Source of the DNA: JBCBJX01 sp038522735
GTDB taxonomy: Bacteria > Pseudomonadota > Alphaproteobacteria > Caulobacterales > Parvularculaceae
Length of the DNA stretch: 13,813 bases
Assembly (NCBI GenBank): GCA_038522735.1
Contig: JBCBJX010000087.1
Location: 1 to 13,813 of the forward strand
Direction of reading: 5' to 3'
The notes beneath the pieces are model-generated. The model did no database searches. It saw only the letters and a list, made by a program, of their open reading frames with translations, and was not told the DNA's origin. Positions within the stretch are counted from its first letter, which is position 1. Each line of letters begins with the position of its first letter. Made by a program: the position numbers and the translations under genes. Shown here piece by piece: positions 1 to 7,145 of this stretch.

Positions 1-225
1 GACGGCGCCGATCCAGACCGGCGGCTCGGTCGCCGGCGCGAGATAGGCGAGCGCGCCGAAGCCGAAGGCGGGCGCGCACCAGAGGAAAAGACGTCCGCTT
101 TCGGCTTCGGACCAGCGGGCGAGAGCGCCCCGCGCTTCAGCGATCCGCGGCGCGGCGGCCGAGAGGGCGCGGCGCGCCCGGGTGACGGCGGCGGCGAGAG
201 CGTGATATCGCCCCGCCTCGCTCAT
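1..225 (-). CDS. comEC: ComEC/Rec2 DNA-uptake channel, N-terminal fragment (cut by window edge)
   Basis: This is the first 75 codons of a gene that reads leftwards out of the window. The ATG lies at 225-223 and the frame is open to base 1. The product starts MSEAGRYHAL, has an Ala/Arg-rich stretch, then ESGRLFLWCAPAFGFGALAY at about residues 42-61, which begins the first membrane segment. An ESGRLFLW-type entry into the first transmembrane helix is characteristic of alphaproteobacterial ComEC/Rec2 proteins, which form the inner-membrane channel for single-stranded DNA in natural transformation. A comEC gene divergent from gltX is also a common alphaproteobacterial arrangement. The competence domain and the C-terminal metallo-beta-lactamase-like domain would lie outside the window. 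The identification rests on this short segment plus context, so competence of the host is not implied. Confidence 0.75.
   Translation of the reverse strand, partial: MSEAGRYHALAAAVTRARRALSAAAPRIAEARGALARWSEAESGRLFLWCAPAFGFGALAYLAPATEPPVWIGAV
182..209 (+). promoter_or_regulatory. weak candidate sigma-70-like promoter for gltX, inside comEC
   Basis: GTGACG (182-187) and GATATC (204-209) are separated by 16 bases. They loosely resemble the -35 TTGAC and -10 TATAAT-like boxes of alphaproteobacteria. The gltX start is about 48 bases further on. The comEC and gltX start codons are only 32 bases apart, so any gltX promoter must lie inside the comEC coding region, which is why this site was considered. 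The -10 match is poor and the call is speculative. Confidence 0.2.
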
Positions 226-257
226 CCCGCCGGCCGCCCTGAGAGGACCCGCCCCCC

Positions 258-1691
258 ATGTCCGACGCGCCCCCCGTCACCCGCTTCGCGCCCTCGCCGA
301 CGGGCTATCTCCATATCGGCGGCGCGCGGACGGCGCTCTTCAACTGGGTCTACGCCCGCGGACGCGGCGGCAGGTTCCTCTTGCGCATCGAGGACACGGA
401 CAGGGCCCGGCACAATGAGGCGGCGGTGCAGGCGATTACCGACGGCCTCGCCTGGCTCGGCCTCGACTGGGACGGGGGGCCCGTCTCGCAGTACGCCCGC
501 GCGGACCGGCACCGGGAGGCCGCGGAGGAGCTTCTGACGTCGGGAGCCGCCTTCAAATGCTTCATGACGCCCGAGGAGACCGAAGCGGAGCGCGAGCGCG
601 CCCGCGCGGAGAACCGGCGCTTCACGAGCCCCTGGCGCGACCGAGACCCGGCCGAGGCGCCCGCGGGCGAGCCCTACGTGGTCCGCCTCCGTGCGCCCCT
701 CGACGGGGAGACGTTGATCGACGACGCGGTGCAGGGGCGGGTCGCCTTCCCGAACGCCGCCTTCGACGACGTCGTGCTCCTCCGATCCGACGGCTCGCCG
801 ACCTATATGCTCGCCGTGGTCGTAGACGACCGCGATATGGGGATCACCCACGTCATCCGCGGCGACGACCACCTGAACAATGCGGGACGTCAGGCGCTGA
901 TCTATGACGGCTTCGGCTGGCAGCGGCCGGTCTTCGCCCATATCCCCCTCATTCACGGCCCCGACGGCGCGAAGCTCTCCAAACGCCACGGCGCTCTCGG
1001 CGTCGAAGCCTATCGCGATCAAGGCGTTCTGCCCGAGGCCTTGCGGAACTACCTTCTACGCCTCGGATGGTCCCATGGCGACGCCGAGGTGTTTTCCGAC
1101 GACGAGGCGCGGGCCTGGTTTGATCTGACGGGCGTCAACAAAGCCCCGGCCCGGCTCGATCCCGACAAACTCGCGGCGTTGAACGCTCACCATGTCGGGC
1201 TCCTCTCCGACGCGGCGTTCGTGAGCGCCGCGCGGCCGTTTCTGGAAGCGGCCGGCGCGTGGTCCGATACTCTGGAGGCGCGGCTCGAGATCGCGGCGAG
1301 CGCAGTGAAAGAGCGGGTGAAACTTCTCTCAGAAGCACCTGAGGCCGCGAAGTTTTTGACGCAGGAACGCCCACTGACCCTCGCAGGGAAGTCGGCGAAG
1401 CCGCTCCGCAAGGCCGGCGCCGCCGATCGGCTCGCGGCGCTTTCCGGGCGCCTCGACCAGCTTGAGGATTGGACCGAAGCAGCGCTCGATGCGGCGGTGA
1501 AAGCGGAGGTCGAGGCGCAGGGCGTCGGCTTCGGCGAAGTCGGCGGGCCGGCGCGGGCCGCCCTCACCGCCGGCGCGCCCGCCCCCGGTCTCGGTCTCGT
1601 GATAGCGGCTCTCGGAAAAGCGGAGAGCCTCGCGCGGCTTGGGGATGCGATAACGCTCGCGCGCGATGGACAAGCGGGCGACGCCGGCTAG
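258..1691 (+). CDS. gltX: Glutamyl-tRNA synthetase (class I)
   Basis: The 477-residue product is of normal length for bacterial GluRS, the cytoplasmic enzyme that charges tRNA-Glu with glutamate using ATP. The N-terminal Rossmann fold carries FAPSPTGYLHIGGARTALFN (residues 10-29), whose HIGG at 19-22 is the HIGH signature. RGDDHLNN lies at 201-208, and KLSKRH at 239-244 is the KMSKS-type loop. The C-terminal portion, from about 330, is the helical anticodon-binding region. The zinc-knuckle cysteines of E. coli GluRS are not retained: only Cys101 remains, with Met at the next ligand position. The ATG at 258 is preceded by GAGAGGA at 241-247 with a 10-base spacer, which supports the start. The gene is divergent from comEC and 69 bases upstream of gltA. 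Alphaproteobacteria often carry two GluRS paralogues, and which one this is cannot be decided here. Confidence 0.97.
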   Translation: MSDAPPVTRFAPSPTGYLHIGGARTALFNWVYARGRGGRFLLRIEDTDRARHNEAAVQAITDGLAWLGLDWDGGPVSQYARADRHREAAEELLTSGAAFKCFMTPEETEAERERARAENRRFTSPWRDRDPAEAPAGEPYVVRLRAPLDGETLIDDAVQGRVAFPNAAFDDVVLLRSDGSPTYMLAVVVDDRDMGITHVIRGDDHLNNAGRQALIYDGFGWQRPVFAHIPLIHGPDGAKLSKRHGALGVEAYRDQGVLPEALRNYLLRLGWSHGDAEVFSDDEARAWFDLTGVNKAPARLDPDKLAALNAHHVGLLSDAAFVSAARPFLEAAGAWSDTLEARLEIAASAVKERVKLLSEAPEAAKFLTQERPLTLAGKSAKPLRKAGAADRLAALSGRLDQLEDWTEAALDAAVKAEVEAQGVGFGEVGGPARAALTAGAPAPGLGLVIAALGKAESLARLGDAITLARDGQAGDAG

Positions 1692-1717
1692 GGTGCGCCG
1701 CAACAAACCGGCTTCGA

Positions 1718-1739
1718 CGCGCCGACGGTCTTCGGCGCG
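1718..1739 (+). promoter_or_regulatory. perfect 8-bp inverted repeat in the gltX-gltA gap
   Basis: CGCGCCGA (1718-1725) and TCGGCGCG (1732-1739) are exact inverted complements around a 6-base loop (CGGTCT). The hairpin ends six bases before the gltA ribosome-binding site and 21 bases before its ATG. There is no T-run after it, so it is not a classical intrinsic terminator. It could be an RNA-processing or stabilising hairpin, a leader structure that affects gltA translation, or a chance product of GC-rich sequence. Confidence 0.3.
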
Positions 1740-1744
1740 GATTT

Positions 1745-1751
1745 GAAAGGA
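1745..1751 (+). promoter_or_regulatory. ribosome-binding site that fixes the gltA start
   Basis: GAAAGGA lies nine bases before the ATG at 1761. A longer reading from TTG at 1743 would put this Shine-Dalgarno-like sequence inside the coding region and would leave that TTG without a site of its own. The ATG at 1761 is therefore preferred. Confidence 0.7.
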
Positions 1752-1760
1752 CGCTTCATC

Positions 1761-3065
1761 ATGGAAAGCAAAATGCAGAACGCCGGAACGGCGACCTTCG
1801 CGATCGACGGCAAGACCGTCGAACTGCCGGTCTATAAAGGTGCGGAGGGACCGAACGTCGTCGATATCCGCACGCTGTATAAAAACGCCGACGTCTTCAC
1901 CTTCGATCCGGGCTTCACCTCGACCGGCAGCACTGAAAGCCAGATCACCTTCATCGACGGCGACGAGGGCGTTCTCCTCTATCGCGGCTATCCGATCGAC
2001 GAGCTCGCGGACCATTCCGACTTTATCGAGGTCGCGTACCTGATGCTGCACGGCGAGCTGCCGACGGAAGATCAGTATCTCGACTATGAGAACTCGATCA
2101 CCATGCACACCATGGTCCACGAACAGTTCAAGAACTTCTTCTCGGGCTTCCGCCGCGACGCGCACCCGATGGCGATCATGGTCGGCGCCGTCGGCGCGCT
2201 TTCGGCATTTTATCACGACTCAACGGACATCAACGATCCGCGCCAGCGCGTCATCGCCTCCCACCGGATGATCGCAAAGATGCCGACCATCGCTGCGATG
2301 GCCTACAAATACTCGATCGGACAGCCGTTCGTGTACCCGCGCAACGACCTCGACTACACCGCGAACTTCATGAACATGTGCTTCTGCGTGCCTGCGGAGC
2401 AGTACGAGGTGAACGAGACGCTCGTCTCCGCCCTCGACAAGATCTTTATCCTGCACATGGACCACGAGCAGAACGCCTCGACCTCCACCGTGCGGCTCGC
2501 CGGGTCCTCGGGCGCGAACCCGTTCGCGTGCATCGCGGCGGGCATCGCCTCCCTCTGGGGCCCCGCCCATGGCGGCGCCAACGAGGCGGCCCTCAAGATG
2601 CTTGAAGAGATCGGCGACGTTTCGCGCATCCCCGAATACGTCGCCCGCGCGAAGGACAAGGACGATCCTTTCCGCCTGATGGGCTTCGGCCACCGGGTCT
2701 ATAAGAACTACGATCCGCGGGCGAAGGTGATGCGCGAGGCCTGTCACGAGGTGCTCGACGCCCTCGACATCCGCAACGATCCCCTTCTGAAAGTCGCGAT
2801 GGAGCTCGAAAAAATCGCCCTCGAAGACGAGTACTTCGTCGAGAAAAAGCTCTATCCGAACATCGATTTCTATTCCGGGATCACGCTGAAAGCCCTCGGC
2901 TTCCCGACGGACATGTTCACCGTCCTCTTCGCCCTCGCCCGCACCGTCGGCTGGATCGCCCAGTGGACGGAGATGATCGAAGACCCGAACCAGAAGATCG
3001 GCCGTCCGCGGCAGATCTATACAGGCGCCCCGCGGCGCGGGTTCGTGGCGCGGAACGCGCGGTAA
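1761..3065 (+). CDS. gltA: Type II citrate synthase
   Basis: The 434-residue product condenses acetyl-CoA and oxaloacetate to citrate at the entry of the TCA cycle. It has the N-terminal beta-rich extension of the Gram-negative hexameric (type II) enzyme: FDPGFTSTGSTESQITFIDG at residues 48-67, then LLYRGYPI at 72-79. The catalytic triad is visible: His270 in WGPAHGGANE, His311 in GFGHRVYKNYDPR and Asp369 in NIDFYSGI. His235 in the HMDHEQNAS motif is also conserved. The protein ends with the usual RPRQIYTGAP element at 415-424, with a shorter-than-usual basic tail (RRGFVARNAR). The start at 1761 is chosen from the ribosome-binding site just upstream. The gltX-gltA pairing is common in Alphaproteobacteria and may be an operon, since no terminator with a T-run lies between them. 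Confidence 0.97.
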   Translation: MESKMQNAGTATFAIDGKTVELPVYKGAEGPNVVDIRTLYKNADVFTFDPGFTSTGSTESQITFIDGDEGVLLYRGYPIDELADHSDFIEVAYLMLHGELPTEDQYLDYENSITMHTMVHEQFKNFFSGFRRDAHPMAIMVGAVGALSAFYHDSTDINDPRQRVIASHRMIAKMPTIAAMAYKYSIGQPFVYPRNDLDYTANFMNMCFCVPAEQYEVNETLVSALDKIFILHMDHEQNASTSTVRLAGSSGANPFACIAAGIASLWGPAHGGANEAALKMLEEIGDVSRIPEYVARAKDKDDPFRLMGFGHRVYKNYDPRAKVMREACHEVLDALDIRNDPLLKVAMELEKIALEDEYFVEKKLYPNIDFYSGITLKALGFPTDMFTVLFALARTVGWIAQWTEMIEDPNQKIGRPRQIYTGAPRRGFVARNAR

Positions 3066-3150
3066 CCCCGCAGCCGGGCCTCGGCGACGGCAAAAAACTG
3101 TCGCAGTCGGCGTTTAAAGGCGTCGGTCTTCCAAGCGTGGAGACCGGACT

Positions 3151-5079
3151 GTGGACAACTCTGAAAATCAGACCTCGAACCCGCGCGTGCGCGCCGGCGC
3201 GCGGACCATCGCGGAGATCGTCGACAGCCGGCTCAGCCGACGGGGATTTGTCGGCGGTCTTGCAGCGACGAGCGGACTTCTGCTCGCTGCGTGCGAGAAA
3301 ACCGGCGGCGCCGGCGCCGATGCGAAGACCCGCGGCGGCCCGGCGCCGGTCTTTGACTTCGATGAGATTACGCGGGGGGTTGATGAAACCCACCACCTCC
3401 CGAACGGCTACGTCGCCGATATCGTGATCCGATGGGGCGACCCGCTGTTTGCAGACAGCCCCCTCTTCGACCCCGACGCGCAGAGCGAGACGGCGCAGCT
3501 CCGCCAGTTCGGATACAATAACGATTATCTCGGTTTCATCCCGTTGCCGGCGGGCGCCGAAGGCGCGGCGCGCGGCCTTCTCTGCGTCAACCACGAATAC
3601 GCCTCCACCCTGTTGATGCTGCCGGGCGTTGCGGCGACCTATCCGCGGTCCATGACGCGGGAGCGGTGCCTCACGGAGATGGCGGCCCATGGCGGCAGCA
3701 TCGTGGAGGTGGTGCGGACGGCGGCGGGTTGGGCGGCCGTCGTCGACGGCGCCTACAACCGCCGCATCACCGCGCATGCGACGCCCATGGAACTGACCGG
3801 GCCGGCCGCCGGTTCGCCCCGTCTTCAGACGACGGAAGACCCGTCCGGCCGCACCGTCGCCGGGACGATGAACAACTGCGCCGGCGGCATCACCCCCTGG
3901 GGCACGTGGCTGACGGCCGAGGAGAATTTTAACGGCAATTTCCTCGGCGAGTCGCCGACGGACCATCCGGAGGCCGCCAATCATGAGCGCTACGGCGTCC
4001 CCGGCGGCTGGTACCAGTGGGGCCGGCATTTCGACCGCTTCGATGTCGCGAAGGAGCCGAACGAACCGAACCGCTTCGGCTGGATTGTCGAAATCGACCC
4101 CATGGATCCGACATCCACGCCGAAGAAACGCACCGCCCTCGGGCGTTTCAAGCATGAGGGCGCAGAAAGCGTCGTCGCGCCGGACGGCCGGGTCGTCCTT
4201 TATATGGGCGACGATCAGCGCTTTGATTATGTCTACAAGTTCGTCACGGCGGAGCGCTTCGACGCCGAAAACCCGGCCGTCAATCGCGACCTGCTTGATG
4301 ATGGAACCCTCTATGTCGCCCGGTTCGACGAAGACGGCTCCGTCGCCTGGCTCGCCCTCAACCACGGCGACGGCCCGCTGACGTCGGAGAACGGCTTTCG
4401 GTCTCAGGCGGACGTTCTGATCGAAACGCGCCGGGCCGCCGACCTTCTGGGCGCGACGCCCATGGACCGGCCGGAAGATGTCGAGCCGGACCCCCGGACG
4501 GGCAAGGTCTGGGTGATGCTGACGAACAACTCCCGCCGCACGGAGGACCAGATCGACGCGGCGAACCCCCGGGCGGAGAACCGGTTCGGCCATATCATTG
4601 AGATCACGGAACCTGACGGCGACTTCACCGCGACCCATTCGCGCTGGGAGATCCTGGTGCGCTGCGGCGATCCGTCGGTCGCCGAGGTCCGCGCGACCTG
4701 GAACCCGCTGACGAGCGACGATGGCTGGTACGGCAGCCCCCACAACTGCGCGCTCGACCCGGCGGGCCGCCTCTGGGTGGCGACCGACGGCAATCAGGCG
4801 ACCGGCGCCGCCGACGGCGTCTGGGCGATGGAGACGACCGGCGCGCGCCGCGGAACCAGCACGGCCTTTTTCCGCGCCCCCGTCGGCGCGGAGGTCTGCG
4901 GGCCGCGCTTCACCGATGACGGAGAAACCCTCTTCGTCGCCGTCCAGCATCCCGGAGACGGCGACGGCGCCTCCTTCGAGGCTCCGACCACCCGTTGGCC
5001 GGACTTTGAAGACGGCGTCCCGCCCCGTCCAAGCGTCCTCGCAATTCGTAAATCCGACGGCGGCCCGATCGGCTCCTAG
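3151..5079 (+). CDS. phoX: PhoX-family (DUF839) alkaline phosphatase, predicted Tat-exported lipoprotein
   Basis: The 642-residue product matches the secreted PhoX family of calcium- and iron-dependent phosphatases that release phosphate from phosphomonoesters outside the inner membrane. The N-terminus has a twin-arginine signal, SRRGF at residues 29-33, then a hydrophobic stretch and a lipobox LAAC at 45-48. Family motifs include VNHEY (146-150), NNCAGGITPWGTWLTAEENF (241-260), KHEGAES (334-340), MGDDQRFDYVYKF (352-364), EDVEPDPRTGKVWVMLTNN (442-460) and SPHNCALDP (529-537). Cys243 in NNCAGG is probably the iron-binding cysteine known in PhoX (inference). Translation starts at GTG 3151, with GGAG at 3139-3142. 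An in-frame TAA at 3115 rules out a longer start. The gene is 85 bases after gltA and converges on lpxB with a 4-base overlap. Base composition resembles its neighbours, so there is no sign of recent transfer. Substrate specificity cannot be told from sequence. Confidence 0.9.
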   Translation: MDNSENQTSNPRVRAGARTIAEIVDSRLSRRGFVGGLAATSGLLLAACEKTGGAGADAKTRGGPAPVFDFDEITRGVDETHHLPNGYVADIVIRWGDPLFADSPLFDPDAQSETAQLRQFGYNNDYLGFIPLPAGAEGAARGLLCVNHEYASTLLMLPGVAATYPRSMTRERCLTEMAAHGGSIVEVVRTAAGWAAVVDGAYNRRITAHATPMELTGPAAGSPRLQTTEDPSGRTVAGTMNNCAGGITPWGTWLTAEENFNGNFLGESPTDHPEAANHERYGVPGGWYQWGRHFDRFDVAKEPNEPNRFGWIVEIDPMDPTSTPKKRTALGRFKHEGAESVVAPDGRVVLYMGDDQRFDYVYKFVTAERFDAENPAVNRDLLDDGTLYVARFDEDGSVAWLALNHGDGPLTSENGFRSQADVLIETRRAADLLGATPMDRPEDVEPDPRTGKVWVMLTNNSRRTEDQIDAANPRAENRFGHIIEITEPDGDFTATHSRWEILVRCGDPSVAEVRATWNPLTSDDGWYGSPHNCALDPAGRLWVATDGNQATGAADGVWAMETTGARRGTSTAFFRAPVGAEVCGPRFTDDGETLFVAVQHPGDGDGASFEAPTTRWPDFEDGVPPRPSVLAIRKSDGGPIGS

Positions 5080-6248
5080 CGGGCTCGCCCTCTGAGGAAC
5101 GCCAGCATCGCCGCAGCCGCCCTTTCGCCGCCGGGGGCGGAGTTGAGGTCGAGGCGGGCCGTCTGTCGGCGGATCGCTGCAAGTTGCTCGGCGCGCGCGT
5201 TCTCGTCCGTCAGCAGGCGTTCGACTTCCGGCGTCAGTTCGTCCGGCGTGCAGCGTTCGGCGATCCGTTCCGGGATGAGTTCGGCGTCGGCCATGACGTT
5301 GAGGATGGTCGCGTATTTCGTTGTGACGACCCGTTTCGCCCACCAGGTGGTGAGCCACCCTGCTTTGTAGGCGACGACCATGGGCGTTCCCTGGAGGGCG
5401 AGCTCCGTGGTGACGGTGCCGGACGCGGCGAGCGCAGCGCGGGCGGCGGCGAAGGCGTCCCGGCGCGCCCCAGTCCCGCGGACGAGGACCGGCCCGCCCG
5501 GCCAGTCGGCGACGGCCGCCTCCACCCGGTCGGCGACGTTCGGCGCGAGGGGGATGACGATCCGGAGGCCCTCGACGCGCGTCGTCAGCTGTCGGACGAC
5601 GTCTTCGAAGACCGGAAGGAGATAGCGGATTTCATTGCCGCGGCTGCCCGGCAGGACGCAGAGGAGCGGCGCGTCGCCGAGGCCGTGCTCGGCGCGGAAC
5701 CCCGCCCCGTCCCCGGGCGCGGCGGCCGCCTCGAAATTCGGGTTGCCGACATAATAGGCGGGAAGATCGACGGCCTCGAACCAGGGCGGCTCGAAGGGGA
5801 GGAGCGTCAGCACGCAATCGACCTCCCGCTTCAGGGTGTGGACCCGTTGCGGCCGGGAGGCCCAGACCTGCGGCGCGACGTACTTCACGACGGGCAGCTG
5901 CGGCGCGCGCTTTCTGAGCCGGGTCGCGACCTGATGGTTGAAGCCCCAGCTGTCGATGAGGACGGCGACATCGGCTTCAGCCTCGACAGCGTGGCGCGCG
6001 AGTTCGCCGGCGCGGCGGAAGACCTCCGGGATCGCGGGGAGAACGTCCGCGAGCCCCATGACCGAAAGCCGGTCCGTCGGGAACAGCGTCTCGAACCCTT
6101 CCGCCGCCATGGCCGCCCCGCCGCAGCCGGTGAAGGAGACGGCGGGCGTCGCGGCTCTGAGACCCCGCATGAGGGCCGCGCCCAGCTGGTCGCCGGACGG
6201 CTCCGCCGCGACCAGCATCACTCTCAGGGGTCTCGCCGGAAGGCTCAC
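5076..6248 (-). CDS. lpxB: Lipid-A-disaccharide synthase
   Basis: The 390-residue GT-B glycosyltransferase (GT19) joins 2,3-diacylglucosamine-1-phosphate (lipid X) to UDP-2,3-diacylglucosamine, giving the lipid A disaccharide at the inner face of the inner membrane. Seen in order: AAEPSGDQLGA (14-24), LSVMGLADVLP (61-71), IDSWGFN (98-104), YVAPQVWASRPQR (123-135), LLPFEPPWF (149-157), LPGSRGNEIRYLLPVF (199-214) and ASGTVTTELAL (275-285). Asp99 aligns with essential Asp98 of E. coli LpxB. Two well-known positions differ: IDAPDFN reads IDSWGFN, and the usual VGHP-like motif reads VGNP (Asn169). The start is GTG at 6248-6246 and overlaps the lpxI TGA in the tetranucleotide GTGA, implying translational coupling. 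An internal ATG at codon 11 is less likely because it would cut into the first beta strand. The stop shares CTAG with phoX. Confidence 0.95.
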   Translation of the reverse strand: MSLPARPLRVMLVAAEPSGDQLGAALMRGLRAATPAVSFTGCGGAAMAAEGFETLFPTDRLSVMGLADVLPAIPEVFRRAGELARHAVEAEADVAVLIDSWGFNHQVATRLRKRAPQLPVVKYVAPQVWASRPQRVHTLKREVDCVLTLLPFEPPWFEAVDLPAYYVGNPNFEAAAAPGDGAGFRAEHGLGDAPLLCVLPGSRGNEIRYLLPVFEDVVRQLTTRVEGLRIVIPLAPNVADRVEAAVADWPGGPVLVRGTGARRDAFAAARAALAASGTVTTELALQGTPMVVAYKAGWLTTWWAKRVVTTKYATILNVMADAELIPERIAERCTPDELTPEVERLLTDENARAEQLAAIRRQTARLDLNSAPGGERAAAAMLAFLRGRAR

Positions 6249-7129
6249 GCCTCGGCCTCGACATCCTCCGCAGGCGGCGCCAGCTCCTCCGGGGTGAAGC
6301 CGTAGACAAACAGACCGGCGGCGTCGGCGGCCGCGACAACCGCCTTGCGGTTCACGACGAGGGCCTCGCCCGCCAACACGAAGACGCCGGCGAGACCCGC
6401 CGCAGACGCGCGGTTGACCGTCGGAACGCCGATGGTCGGCAGATCGACCCGGCGCTCCTGCTCCGGTTTCGGAAGCTTCGCAAGGACGCCGCGGCGGGCG
6501 ACGGAGGACCCGCGCACTTCCGAGGGGAGGCCTGCGCAGCGCGACAGCATGGCGTCCGTCCCCTCCTGCGCCTCGACGGCGAGAACGAGACCGTCGCAGA
6601 CGACGGCCCCCTGCCCCACATCGAACGGCCCGAGGGCGTCGACGACGCCGGCGGCGAGGCGGAGATCGGCGAAATGCTCCGGCAGCGGAGAGACGGCGCC
6701 GACGGGGCCGGCCGGGGCGCGCAGATCGCCCGCCGCCTCCTCCGCCCCGAGCACGGCGAAGCCTTCTTCCTCGAAGACCTGAACGAGGGTCCCGAGGAGC
6801 GCGTCGTCGCCCCTGCGCGCCGATGCGACGATCCGGGGCAGGAGTTTCGCGCCTTTCAGATCCGGCCGCAGGGCGGAAAAGTTCGGCCGCCGGACGACGC
6901 CCGCGAGGGTGACCGCGTCGCAGCCGGCGGTCTTGAGGGCGCCGAGGAGCTTGCCGACCTCGGATATGCGAACCTCCACCCCCTCGAAGGCGTTGAAATC
7001 GGCGTCGGCGATCCCCGAGAGACGTGCGACGAAGACGGAGCGGCCTTCGGCGACGACGCCCGATGCGATCCGGGCCGGGAGCTCGCCCGCGCCTGCAATC
7101 ACGCCCAGTTTCTTGAAGTCCGCCGTCAC
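6245..7129 (-). CDS. lpxI: UDP-2,3-diacylglucosamine pyrophosphatase, LpxI type (DUF1009)
   Basis: The 294-residue product hydrolyses UDP-2,3-diacylglucosamine to lipid X and UMP, the fourth step of lipid A synthesis. LpxI replaces the unrelated LpxH in most Alphaproteobacteria. Seen: LGVIAGAGELPARIA (8-22) in the N-terminal domain, GVVRRPNFSALRPD (77-90), AVEAQEGTDAML (184-195) and GVLAKLPKPEQERRVDLPTI (214-233). Asp229 of the VDLPTIG motif probably corresponds to the catalytic Asp225 of Caulobacter LpxI. The chosen start is GTG at 7129-7127, seven bases after GGGGGA. It gives the family-typical MTADFKKLGVIAGAGELP beginning and leaves 16 bases after the lpxA stop. The frame stays open upstream to 7366, but that part overlaps lpxA and looks like non-protein Ser/Arg-rich sequence. 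The last 17 residues are an acidic, Ala/Pro/Glu-rich tail. Confidence 0.95.
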   Translation of the reverse strand: MTADFKKLGVIAGAGELPARIASGVVAEGRSVFVARLSGIADADFNAFEGVEVRISEVGKLLGALKTAGCDAVTLAGVVRRPNFSALRPDLKGAKLLPRIVASARRGDDALLGTLVQVFEEEGFAVLGAEEAAGDLRAPAGPVGAVSPLPEHFADLRLAAGVVDALGPFDVGQGAVVCDGLVLAVEAQEGTDAMLSRCAGLPSEVRGSSVARRGVLAKLPKPEQERRVDLPTIGVPTVNRASAAGLAGVFVLAGEALVVNRKAVVAAADAAGLFVYGFTPEELAPPAEDVEAEA

Positions 7130-7136
7130 CGGCGCG

Positions 7137-7142
7137 TCCCCC
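7137..7142 (-). promoter_or_regulatory. ribosome-binding site that fixes the lpxI GTG start
   Basis: On the minus strand GGGGGA lies seven bases before the GTG at 7129, inside the 16-base lpxA-lpxI gap. It supports this short start over the longer open frame that would overlap lpxA. Confidence 0.6.
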
Positions 7143-7145
7143 GGC

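Noticed and set aside
222..1022. Minus-strand open frame of 266 codons opposite gltX
   Set aside because: It is antisense to the catalytic domain of gltX. The real minus-strand gene here is comEC, which starts at 225 in a different frame.
1743..1760. Alternative TTG start of gltA
   Set aside because: The TTG lacks an upstream ribosome-binding site, and the codons after it contain the site that serves the ATG at 1761.
3098..3120. Possible Pho box upstream of phoX, beginning CTGTCGC
   Set aside because: One 7-base half (3098-3104) is close to CTGTCAT, but the second repeat expected 11 bases later reads GGCGTTT and does not match. PhoB control is plausible for the family but is not supported by this site.
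5063..5084. Possible bidirectional terminator at the phoX/lpxB junction
   Set aside because: Only a 5-bp stem (GCCCG/CGGGC) with a 12-base loop and no T-run on either strand; it is within chance for this base composition.
2917..5358. Very long minus-strand open frame (813 codons) opposite gltA and phoX
   Set aside because: It is antisense to two clear genes, is Arg/Gly/Ala-rich with no recognisable domain, and is explained by the scarcity of stops in GC-rich DNA.
5184..6305. Plus-strand open frame of 373 codons opposite lpxB
   Set aside because: It is an antisense shadow with no domain; the lpxB motifs on the other strand are unambiguous.
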